Part shown: positions 1 to 6,460 of the stretch, in pieces | How the letters are laid out: each line of letters opens with the position of its first letter | Position numbering within the stretch: the stretch's first letter is position 1 | NCBI GenBank assembly: GCA_003539755.1 | Contig: DPOH01000256.1 | Location: 1 to 18,851 of the forward strand | Source: Clostridium sp. | GTDB lineage: Bacteria > Bacillota > Clostridia > Clostridiales > Clostridiaceae | Reading direction: 5' to 3' | Length of the DNA stretch: 18,851 bases | Notes under the pieces: model-generated | Told to the model about the DNA's origin: nothing | Database searches by the model: none | The model's input: only the letters and a program-made list of their open reading frames with translations | Made by a program: the position numbers and the translations under genes

Positions 1-8
1 AATTTTAA

Positions 9-28
9 AAAATATACCGGTATTTTTT
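9..28. repeat. Palindrome ATACCGGTAT, possible operator
   Basis: A perfect 10-bp palindrome (14-23) is flanked, after one mismatch, by A (9-12) and T (25-28) runs that extend the symmetry. It contains the only CG dinucleotide in the 189 bases before the first gene. It lies about 45 bp upstream of the predicted -35 of that gene and near the window edge, so it could serve a gene to the left. With no loop it is a poor terminator, so a protein site is the more likely reading. The binding protein is not known. Confidence 0.3.
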
Positions 29-71
29 ACTTTTTTATACTGTTTAAGAATCATATTTTTAGCAAACCTCA

Positions 72-99
72 TTTACTTTATTTTCATATATTGTATAAT
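72..99 (+). promoter_or_regulatory. Predicted sigma-A promoter of first regulator, with TGTATA dyad
   Basis: TTTACT (72-77), a 16-bp spacer and TATAAT (94-99) form a good promoter about 90 bp before the gene at 190. The spacer and -10 overlap TTTTCA-N5-TGTATA (81-97). This resembles the dyad TATACA-N5-TGTATA found in the promoter region of the paralogous regulator at 4543. CATATATTGTATAAT (85-99) and CATTTATTGTATAGT (4423-4437) agree at 13 of 15 bases. The shared element is seen; its use as an operator of these regulators is inference. Confidence 0.5.
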
Positions 100-138
100 T
101 ATAATAAAAGCACAAATATATTTTTAAAGTTCATTGAA

Positions 139-180
139 AGGAGGAGCAGAATGTCAAAACACTAATTTTCCTTTTGACAT
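139..180 (+). promoter_or_regulatory. Strong ribosome site followed by 9-bp hairpin before the start codon
   Basis: An excellent Shine-Dalgarno sequence (AAAGGAGGA, about 137-145) is followed not by the regulator start but by ATGTCAAAA (151-159) and its exact reverse complement TTTTGACAT (172-180), with a 12-nt loop. The regulator start ATG is at 190, about 45 nt from the ribosome site. Folding the hairpin removes 30 nt and leaves about 15 nt. Alternatively ribosomes start at ATG 151, which encodes only four codons (MSKH, stop at 163-165). Either way the arrangement looks like translational control; the dyad could also be a DNA operator. Confidence 0.5.
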
Positions 181-189
181 CTTATAATT

Positions 190-1098
190 ATGATTCATAT
201 AAAAAATCTAAAACAAGATATTTCAATTTTTAAAGCATTAAGTTCATCTGTAAGAATAGATATTTTAAATATTTTATCTGAATACAAGCAACTTAATATG
301 AATGAATTAGCTGATAAACTTAACCTGACTAACGGAGCAGTAACTACTCATGTAAAAAAATTAGAAGAATGTGGATTAATTACAACAACAAACATAACAG
401 GCCGACATGGTGTTCAAAAAATATGCTCCATCCATGAAAATAAAATTCTCATAGACCTTGAACCTCAGTCTCCAGAAAACTCATATGATGTAAACCTTTC
501 AATAGGTCATTACTCATCATACGATATAACTCCAACCTGTGGACTTGCAAGTAAAGATAAAATTATAGGGGAAGTAGACAACCCAAATTACTTTGCTGAT
601 CCCGAAAGAATTTCTGCAGATATATTATGGTTTACAAAAGGATTTATAGAATATAGAGTTCCAAATTACTTAAAAATAAATCAAACTTTTTCAGAGCTAC
701 AGTTTTCTATGGAAATATGTTCTGAAGCACCTGGAATATGCAACAACTGGCCTTCTGATATACACTTTTCTATTAATAATATAGAGATAGGTATTTGGAC
801 TAGTCCTGGTGATTTTGGAGACAATAAGGGACTTCTTACTCCATCATGGTGGTTTCCTAATTGGAATCAATACGGCTTATTAAAATTAATCAGTATAAAT
901 AATTATGGTACATTTATCGACGGTTTAAAAATCTCAAATATAACTTTAAATGATTTAAATTTAACCTATAAGAGTGATATTATTTTTAGGCTTTCAGTTC
1001 CTGAAACAACTAAATACTCAGGTGGACTCACATTGTTTGGTAATAACTTTGGAAATTATAATCAAGGTATACAAGTTCGAATAATATATAATGAATAG
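190..1098 (+). CDS. ArsR-like winged-helix regulator with large C-terminal domain
   Basis: Probable sugar-responsive transcription factor, 302 aa. Residues about 10-80 form an ArsR-type winged helix: KALSSSVRIDILNIL, then recognition region ELADKLNLTNGAVTTHVKKLEECGLI, then a wing. The metal-binding CxC of classical ArsR sensors is absent. Residues about 100-302 form an unassigned, Gly/Trp/Asn-rich, beta-looking domain with motifs PTCGL, ADILWFT, PSDIHFSINNI, SPGDFGD, NQYG and TLFGNNFGNYNQ. The same domain is in the paralogue at 4543; by eye about half the residues match along the whole length. Start 190 was chosen because it aligns exactly with the paralogue's start (KALS at residues 15-18 in both). 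No ribosome site lies directly before it; see the hairpin at 139-180. It converges on the GH27 gene. The C-terminal domain may bind a sugar or oligosaccharide (inference). Confident on HTH, not on ligand. Confidence 0.75.
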   Translation: MIHIKNLKQDISIFKALSSSVRIDILNILSEYKQLNMNELADKLNLTNGAVTTHVKKLEECGLITTTNITGRHGVQKICSIHENKILIDLEPQSPENSYDVNLSIGHYSSYDITPTCGLASKDKIIGEVDNPNYFADPERISADILWFTKGFIEYRVPNYLKINQTFSELQFSMEICSEAPGICNNWPSDIHFSINNIEIGIWTSPGDFGDNKGLLTPSWWFPNWNQYGLLKLISINNYGTFIDGLKISNITLNDLNLTYKSDIIFRLSVPETTKYSGGLTLFGNNFGNYNQGIQVRIIYNE

Positions 1099-1145
1099 AA
1101 ATAGTCTATGTGTATGGGAGCACATAGACTATTTCTATATTTTCG
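1095..1145. terminator. Bidirectional hairpin between convergent genes
   Basis: An 18-bp perfect stem (1095-1112 with 1121-1138, loop TATGGGAG) overlaps the stop codon of the regulator. It is followed on the + strand by ATATTTTC. It lies between two converging genes and probably ends the regulator transcript and the GH27 transcript (1162). The T tract is modest on both sides. Confidence 0.7.
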
Positions 1146-1161
1146 TCTTCTATATAATTTT

Positions 1162-2457
1162 TTATTTATATAATTTTATCAATCTACAACTATGTGGATT
1201 TATCTGAAATTCTAACTTATCTTTTATATTTCCAATGTCCTCATGGCTCCATAAATCTCTACCAATATAAACTTCATCCAGTCCTATTTTTTTTAAATCC
1301 ACACCTATATTTTCTTTAACTTCTCTTAAGTTAAATAGTCCTATATATACACTTCCATCCTTATCCTCTGCAAACCACACTACTTTATCATCTTTTCTAT
1401 AAACTTCATGTCCATTTTGTGAATCATTTAATATCTTTAAAACTTCACTATTGGTAATCAAACTCAAAGTCCACTCGTCAATTTGAGTCAATTCACTTCC
1501 AATCATTAATGGTGATCTAAACATGCACCATAAAGAAATCATCATTATCTGCTCATCTTTAGTAAACCTAGTCATTCTACCAATGCCATAATTATCATTT
1601 TTATCTGTTCTTATTCCAAGACGACCTATTGGAAGCATATCTGCATCTGGCCAATGACCTGGACCAGAGTATATGCTCCACTTTCTACATTTTTCAAATT
1701 CATTATATAAGTCACTCCATCTATCCCAATAATCACCTGTCATCCTCCACATATTAGCATTCTTCATAACATGCTGTGCTGATTCTAGAGATGTAGGCCC
1801 TGGAGATAGACTAAGTACAATTTCTCTTCCACTTTTATCAATTGCTTTTCTTATAAGTTCTATTTCACCAGCGAAATAAGGAACATCACCTATTTCAGCA
1901 CAAGATGAATCATCCATTTTTATAAAATCTACTCCCCACTCTGAATAAAGCTTTATCAATGATTCATAATATTCTGATGCTCCCTTTTTCCTTGAGTCAA
2001 CTCCATACATATCTGTATTCCACCTACAAATTGAATCTGTAGATGCAATTTCACGTGCTGTAACATCTGTTCCTAAAATTTTAGTATTATTATGAACTGC
2101 CTGCCTTGGTATCCCTCTCATTATGTGTATTCCAAACTTCAAACCAAGTTCATGAATATAATCTGCTAATGGTTTAAAACCTTTGCCTCCTTTAGATGAC
2201 GGAAATCTATTTTCAGCAGGAATAAGACGAGAATATTCATCCATAGTTAATTCTGTAAATGCATTATAGTAACATGATTCTCCTTTAGGTTCATACCACT
2301 GAATATCAACTACAACGTACTCCCATCCATACTTCTTTAAATTTTCAGACATATATTCTGCATTTTTTCTAACTTCATCTTCTGTAACACTTGCCCCATA
2401 AACATCCCAACTATTCCATCCCATAGGTGGTGTTATAGCAAATTCATTTTTATTCAT
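1162..2457 (-). CDS. GH27 glycosidase, probable beta-L-arabinopyranosidase
   Basis: Intracellular (no signal peptide) retaining glycosidase of family GH27, about 431 aa. Family signatures: TPPMGWNSWD near the N-terminus, VDIQWYEP, GLKFGIH, nucleophile in DFIKMDDSS (first Asp, residue 182), acid/base in WRMTGDYWDRW (Asp 242), and GHWPDADML. In alpha-galactosidases the second motif reads DDCW, and the second Asp contacts the galactose C6 hydroxyl. Here it is DIQW with Ile52, which would suit a pentose without C6. From memory, the Geobacillus stearothermophilus beta-L-arabinopyranosidase Abp has Ile at this place, 130 residues before its nucleophile, the same distance as here. The GH51 arabinosidase nearby agrees. 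Start: ATG 2457 is preferred because AGTGAG lies 8 nt before it; GTG 2466 and ATG 2463 are in frame but worse placed. The gene is downstream of a terminator (2541-2588), so it probably has its own promoter, but none is convincing. Alpha-galactosidase remains the alternative. Confidence 0.85.
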   Translation of the reverse strand: MNKNEFAITPPMGWNSWDVYGASVTEDEVRKNAEYMSENLKKYGWEYVVVDIQWYEPKGESCYYNAFTELTMDEYSRLIPAENRFPSSKGGKGFKPLADYIHELGLKFGIHIMRGIPRQAVHNNTKILGTDVTAREIASTDSICRWNTDMYGVDSRKKGASEYYESLIKLYSEWGVDFIKMDDSSCAEIGDVPYFAGEIELIRKAIDKSGREIVLSLSPGPTSLESAQHVMKNANMWRMTGDYWDRWSDLYNEFEKCRKWSIYSGPGHWPDADMLPIGRLGIRTDKNDNYGIGRMTRFTKDEQIMMISLWCMFRSPLMIGSELTQIDEWTLSLITNSEVLKILNDSQNGHEVYRKDDKVVWFAEDKDGSVYIGLFNLREVKENIGVDLKKIGLDEVYIGRDLWSHEDIGNIKDKLEFQINPHSCRLIKLYK

Positions 2458-2540
2458 TTTCATCACTCACTTTACAAAAATAAATTTAAATTCTATTTTT
2501 CAGCTTTATTGTTTTTGAATAAAAGTTTATAAATTTAAAT

Positions 2541-2588
2541 ATTAAAAGAAGTGACAAACTTAATTTATTTATATTAAGTTCATCACCT
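2541..2588 (-). terminator. Terminator after the GH51-DUF6171 pair
   Basis: On the minus strand a 16-bp RNA stem with three G-U pairs (2588-2573 with 2564-2549, 8-nt loop) is followed by CTTTTAAT. It separates the GH51-DUF6171 transcript from the GH27 gene downstream. The rest of 2458-2540 is plain AT-rich DNA with no clear promoter; TTCAAA-N18-TAGAAT is the best weak candidate for the GH27 gene. Confidence 0.65.
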
Positions 2589-2605
2589 TTTTTAAATTTA
2601 TTTTT

Positions 2606-2860
2606 CTACCATAATTTTTTAATATCTGGGCAATAGTTTTTCTTTACTGCTGCTCTCATTTCAACAAAGCAACCACAAATTCTGCACATGCCATTAAATA
2701 AATTATCACAGTTTGTACATATATCTAATCTTTTTTTGTATTCAGATTCATCAGTCTTTATTTCTTCATCTATGCTGCTCAAATAATCCTGAAGATTTTT
2801 ATACTCATCCTCTTCAAAAACCTTATCTAATAAGCATTTTCTGCAGTATCTTTGATTCAT
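2606..2860 (-). CDS. DUF6171-type Cys-rich small protein
   Basis: An 84-aa protein of unknown function that resembles DUF6171. Its eight cysteines are laid out as C6-x2-C9, C48-x2-C51, C59-x2-C62-x-C64 and C77, a pattern suited to one or two zinc or iron-sulfur sites (inference). The middle (residues 15-45) is acidic and probably helical. ATG 2860 is only 3 nt beyond the GH51 stop codon, and its ribosome site (GGAG) lies in the last GH51 codons, so the two are almost certainly translationally coupled. No membrane segment or signal peptide is visible. The tight link to an arabinofuranosidase is unexpected and gives no obvious function; it may simply share the transcript. Confidence 0.75.
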   Translation of the reverse strand: MNQRYCRKCLLDKVFEEDEYKNLQDYLSSIDEEIKTDESEYKKRLDICTNCDNLFNGMCRICGCFVEMRAAVKKNYCPDIKKLW

Positions 2861-2863
2861 ACT

Positions 2864-4339
2864 CTACTCCACAACAAAACTTATTACGCTACAAGCTGGT
2901 ATTTTAAAGTTAATTCCTTCATCAGTAATCTTATAATCTGTAAATTCAACTGGTTTAACAGCTTCTGGATTATCAAAAGTATTATGAGCATTCATATCAT
3001 TAGTTAATAATTGTGCTTTTACAGATTTAACTTTCTTATCTATAATAACGCCTTCTACATCATAAGCATCAGTAATAGATAAGTTATTAATTGTAATGTT
3101 TATTCTACCTTCAGCATCCATAGATACAGATTCATTTAAGTTTGGTACCATATTGCAATCTTCAACACCAATATTTTCTGTTTCTATATGACTTCCAAGT
3201 AATGTAGCATCTTGATGGTTCTTATACATATTAAATACATGGTATGTTGGAGTTAAAACCATCTTTTCTCCTTCAGTTAATATAACTGCTTGAAGTACAT
3301 TTACCATTTGAGCAATGTTAGCCATTACAACTCTATCACTATGTTTATTAAATACATTTAGATTAATACCAGCAATAAGAGCATCTCTCATAGTATTTTG
3401 TTGATATAAGAATCCTGGATTTGTTCCTGGTTCAACATCATACCAGCCACCCCATTCATCTACAATTAATCCAACTCTCTTTTCCTTATCATATCTATTC
3501 ATTATTTCAATGTGTTTATCGATAAGTTCTTCCATGTATAAAGTTTTTCTCATACTTTGATACCACATTTTATCATCAAATCCAGTTGCAGGTCCCTTAT
3601 GTTCCCATCCGCCTGGGTGAGTATAATAATGTAATGAAAGACCATCCATAAAGTTTGCAGCTACTTTCATAACTCCTTCAGTCCAGTTATAATCGTCTAC
3701 ATTAGGTCCGCATGCTATTTTATATAATTTATTTTCTCCATAATTTCTGCAGTAAGTTTGATATCTTCTATACATGTTTCCATAGAATTCTGGAGTCATG
3801 TTTCCCCCACAGCCCCAGTTTTCATTACCTACACCAAAGAATTTTACCTTCCAAGGCTCTTCATGCCCATTCTTCTTTCTTTCATCAGCCATAGGAGAAA
3901 CCCCATCAAAAGTTAAATACTCAACCCATTCAGACATTTCTTGAACAGTTCCACTTCCTAGATTTCCATTTATATAAGGCTCACATTCAAGCTGTCTGCA
4001 TAATTCCATAAATTCATGTGTTCCAAAACTATTATCTTCAACTACTCCACCCCAGTGAGTATTAATCATCTTCTTACGATTTTCTTTTGCTCCTATACCA
4101 TCTTTCCAATGGTACTCATCCGCAAAACATCCACCTGGCCATCTAAGAACAGGAATTTTTATTTCTTTTAATGCTTGTACCACATCTTTTCTCATACCGT
4201 TTACATTAGGTATAGGTGAATTTTCTCCAACATATATTCCTTCATAAATACATCTTCCTAGATGTTCAGAAAAATGCCCATAGATTTCTTTATTAATTTT
4301 TCCCTTTTTGTTATGTGTGTTAATTACTAATTTGCTCAC
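2864..4339 (-). CDS. GH51 alpha-L-arabinofuranosidase
   Basis: Cytoplasmic exo-acting enzyme that releases terminal alpha-L-arabinofuranose from arabino-oligosaccharides, 491 aa, the usual family length (about 500). A (beta/alpha)8 catalytic domain is followed by a beta-sandwich from about residue 380. Signatures: GHFSEHLGRCIYEG, LRWPGGCFADEYHW, acid/base Glu173 in GVGNENWG, and nucleophile Glu295 in VDEWGGW. These positions are close to those I recall for Geobacillus AbfA (175 and 294). Start: GTG 4339 is preferred because AGAGGGGAA lies 8 nt upstream; the in-frame ATG at 4357 precedes that ribosome site and would make it coding. No secretion signal, so substrate must be imported by a transporter outside this window. 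It is divergent from the regulator at 4543 and has TGTATA-type dyads in its promoter. The symbol abfA would be reasonable but is not verifiable here. Confidence 0.93.
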   Translation of the reverse strand: MSKLVINTHNKKGKINKEIYGHFSEHLGRCIYEGIYVGENSPIPNVNGMRKDVVQALKEIKIPVLRWPGGCFADEYHWKDGIGAKENRKKMINTHWGGVVEDNSFGTHEFMELCRQLECEPYINGNLGSGTVQEMSEWVEYLTFDGVSPMADERKKNGHEEPWKVKFFGVGNENWGCGGNMTPEFYGNMYRRYQTYCRNYGENKLYKIACGPNVDDYNWTEGVMKVAANFMDGLSLHYYTHPGGWEHKGPATGFDDKMWYQSMRKTLYMEELIDKHIEIMNRYDKEKRVGLIVDEWGGWYDVEPGTNPGFLYQQNTMRDALIAGINLNVFNKHSDRVVMANIAQMVNVLQAVILTEGEKMVLTPTYHVFNMYKNHQDATLLGSHIETENIGVEDCNMVPNLNESVSMDAEGRINITINNLSITDAYDVEGVIIDKKVKSVKAQLLTNDMNAHNTFDNPEAVKPVEFTDYKITDEGINFKIPACSVISFVVE

Positions 4340-4411
4340 AATAAGTTCCCCTCTCATCTTATTTATTTAAGTATTTACTTTAATATTAAATTTTTTATTG
4401 AACTTATCTTA

Positions 4412-4440
4412 AATATAATATACATTTATTGTATAGTCAA
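4412..4440 (-). promoter_or_regulatory. Predicted promoter of GH51-DUF6171 operon with dyad TATACA-N5-TGTATA
   Basis: On the minus strand TTGACT (4440-4435), a 17-bp spacer and TATATT (4417-4412) form a sigma-A promoter about 75 bp before the GH51 start. A perfect dyad, TATACA-TTTAT-TGTATA (4419-4435), fills the spacer. A bound protein there would block polymerase or set spacer geometry. The adjacent regulator at 4543 is the natural candidate (inference). Confidence 0.55.
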
Positions 4441-4460
4441 TAATATTTTGGAAAATAAAT

Positions 4461-4489
4461 TTTACAAATTAATGTATATTTACTATAAT
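4461..4489 (+). promoter_or_regulatory. Predicted promoter of second regulator with related dyad
   Basis: TTTACA (4461-4466), a 17-bp spacer and TATAAT (4484-4489) precede the gene at 4543. TTTACA-N6-TGTATA (4461-4478) overlaps the -35 and spacer. AATTAATGTATATT (4467-4480) is an inverted copy, 13 of 14 bases, of the element at 4417-4430 in the facing promoter, so both divergent promoters carry the same word at the same place. This suggests joint control and autoregulation. Confidence 0.55.
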
Positions 4490-4542
4490 GCACTTATGAT
4501 TTTTAGATTTAATTTATTTTTCTTTAGAAATGGGGATTATCT

Positions 4543-5466
4543 ATGCTATATTTTGATTCACTTAAGGATGCAAGTAATGTTATAAAAGCTTTAAGCGCTC
4601 CTATGAGGCTTAAAATTATGGAAATAATTTATGAAGATGGAGATAAAAACTTAAATGACTTAGCAAGTATGCTCAACCTTACTAATAGTGCCATATCTCT
4701 TCATATAAAAAAACTTCAGGAAGCAGGACTTATAGAAATACATACTATGTCTGGAAAACGTGGTTCAATGAAAATCTGTAAACCAGTCCATGATACTATT
4801 ACTATTAATCTGCTTCCTCAGGATACAGAAAAAAAATCTTATACTGATGAAATTTCCGTTGGGTACTACTCTTCATGTTCTATAGAACCAACATGTGGTC
4901 TTTCTACTTCAACTGAAATAATTGGAGAATTTGATGACCCACGTTATTTCTTTTTTCCAGATCACTTTAAGGCAGATATATTATGGTTTACAACTGGTTA
5001 TGTAGAATACAATCTACCAAATCACTTAATTGCAGGACAAGTCCTAACCAAACTAGAAATTTCATTTGAAATATCTTCTGAATGTCCTGGTTTTAACAAT
5101 GATTATCCGTCTGATATCTATTTTTCAATAAATAATATTCCATTAGGTTTTTGGGTAAGCCCTGGTGATTTTGGTGATAGAAAAGGTAGGTTTAATCCTG
5201 ATTGGTGGCCAAATTTCTGTAATCAATACGGCAGGCTGAAAACACTCTCTATTACTGATAAAGGAACTTTTATTGATGGAGGATTTAAAATTTCAGAAAC
5301 AACTATACATGATTTAAATATTGATTATTCAAGTACAATTTCCTTTAAATTTTCTGTTCCAGCGCATACTAAAAATCCTGGTGGATTCACGTTATTTGGT
5401 AAGAATTTTGGAGATTATAATCAGTCAATCAAAGTTGAAAGTTTTTATACGTCTGAGATAAAGTAA
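4543..5466 (+). CDS. ArsR-like winged-helix regulator, paralogue of 190-1098
   Basis: Probable local regulator of the GH51 operon, 307 aa. The winged helix spans residues about 10-80 (KALSAPMRLKIMEII; DLASMLNLTNSAISLHIKKLQEAGLI; wing GKRGSMKI). The remainder is the same beta-looking domain as in the first regulator, with PTCGL, ADILWFTTGYVEY, SECPG, PSDIYFSINNI, SPGDFGDRKG, NQYGRLK, GTFIDG and TLFGKNFGDYNQ. Conservation is as strong in the C-terminal domain as in the HTH, which suggests similar ligands. A ribosome site (GGGGAT, 9 nt) supports ATG 4543. It is transcribed away from the GH51 gene across a 203-bp region holding both promoters. No metal-sensing cysteines typical of ArsR are seen. 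Activator or repressor cannot be decided from sequence. Confidence 0.78.
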   Translation: MLYFDSLKDASNVIKALSAPMRLKIMEIIYEDGDKNLNDLASMLNLTNSAISLHIKKLQEAGLIEIHTMSGKRGSMKICKPVHDTITINLLPQDTEKKSYTDEISVGYYSSCSIEPTCGLSTSTEIIGEFDDPRYFFFPDHFKADILWFTTGYVEYNLPNHLIAGQVLTKLEISFEISSECPGFNNDYPSDIYFSINNIPLGFWVSPGDFGDRKGRFNPDWWPNFCNQYGRLKTLSITDKGTFIDGGFKISETTIHDLNIDYSSTISFKFSVPAHTKNPGGFTLFGKNFGDYNQSIKVESFYTSEIK

Positions 5467-5471
5467 TTAAA

Positions 5472-5508
5472 TAAAAAGAACTGCTTATCATTCTAGCAGT
5501 TCTTTTTG
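5472..5508. terminator. Bidirectional terminator
   Basis: The stem AAAAAGAACTGC (5473-5484) with GCAGTTCTTTTT (5496-5507), plus one inner T-A pair and a 9-nt loop, has A and T runs on its two sides and therefore works in both directions. It sits between the regulator ending at 5466 and the converging HD-domain gene (5534). Confidence 0.85.
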
Positions 5509-5533
5509 AACACAATACTTTTTTTCGTATAAA

Positions 5534-6232
5534 TTATGCTTTATTTTTATTTCTCATTGCTCTTTCTTTTACGAATTGATTATACTCTTCTATTTTATAT
5601 AATTCAGGTTCTCTTACTTCTTCTAAGAAATGTGAAGCTTCTGCATCTGCATTAGTAAATGCTAATACAGACTTATACATTTCGATTGCTTTATTATAAT
5701 CTCTATAATCTTCTTTGGGAATATATGCACCCATATGCCATCTTATCATTAAGCATTCTTCAAGTGTAAGCTTTACAAATTGTTGTAATAAAATAACACT
5801 CTTTTCACCATGACCTAAAGGTACACTTTCATTTATTTCATATGAAGCATATCCAATCCACTTTCCAGTCATTTCATCTTTCTTTAATCTCATAGTCTTT
5901 TCGTATATGTTACATTTACATAAATCATGTAAATAACCAGTAAGATAAATTGTATCAAGGCTTAATCCAAGCTTATATTGCTCATTTTTTTGTATTAAAA
6001 GTTCTACTACATTATTTGAATGAAATGCTAATCCACCATCAAAATTCGAATGAAATTTTGTAGAAGCTGGTGCTGTAAAGTAGTCTGTTCTTTCTAAAAG
6101 ATACTTAATAAGATCATCTATTCCCTCTCTTTTTATAGAACTAAGTCTTTCTATTATTTTATCTTGTAATTCTTTTCTTTCTTCTTCTGCTTTTGCTTTA
6201 GTCAAATCTTTCAAATCTTTTAAATCACTCAT
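5534..6232 (-). CDS. HD-domain phosphohydrolase
   Basis: A 232-aa cytoplasmic protein with a metal-dependent HD hydrolase core. Candidate metal ligands are His71 (AFHSNNVVELL), His102-Asp103 (YLHDLCKCN), His141 (GHGEKS), His166 (RWHMGAY) and the Asp of AFTNADAEA near residue 195. Residues 1-35 are highly charged with a DLKDLKDL repeat and probably form a helix or short coiled coil. Substrate is unknown; HD proteins act on nucleotides, nucleic acids or phosphoesters. A ribosome site AAGGAGAT stands 6-7 nt before ATG 6232. It appears to be a single-gene transcript: upstream lies the terminator of the glucokinase gene and downstream a shared terminator. In 6233-6383 there is only AT-rich DNA; no promoter stands out. 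Confidence 0.8.
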   Translation of the reverse strand: MSDLKDLKDLTKAKAEEERKELQDKIIERLSSIKREGIDDLIKYLLERTDYFTAPASTKFHSNFDGGLAFHSNNVVELLIQKNEQYKLGLSLDTIYLTGYLHDLCKCNIYEKTMRLKKDEMTGKWIGYASYEINESVPLGHGEKSVILLQQFVKLTLEECLMIRWHMGAYIPKEDYRDYNKAIEMYKSVLAFTNADAEASHFLEEVREPELYKIEEYNQFVKERAMRNKNKA

Positions 6233-6383
6233 TTATACATCTCCTTATCCTAATAATAAATCACCTATTCGCATTTATAAATTTATTATAAACATATAAA
6301 ATCCAATATTATCATATATTAAATTTTCCACATATAATTAATACTATTCCCTATATGATTTTATCACTCATTAGATAAAGTGT

Positions 6384-6426
6384 AAAAATAAATCCTACAG
6401 CTTTAAATATAAAACTGTAGGATTTT
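6384..6426 (-). terminator. Terminator of the glucokinase gene
   Basis: On the minus strand the 11-bp stem AAATCCTACAG/CTGTAGGATTT (6425-6415 with 6400-6390) with a 14-nt loop is followed by ATTTTTACAC. It lies 35 nt after the stop of the ROK gene and upstream of the HD-domain gene on the same strand. Confidence 0.8.
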
Positions 6427-6460
6427 AATAAATTAACAGAATAAATTTATAGTAGTATAA

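Noticed and set aside
174..188. TTGACA (174-179) and TATAAT (183-188) as a promoter before the first regulator
   Set aside because: Only 3 bp lie between the boxes; a working promoter needs about 17. TTTACT/TATAAT at 72-99 is properly spaced.
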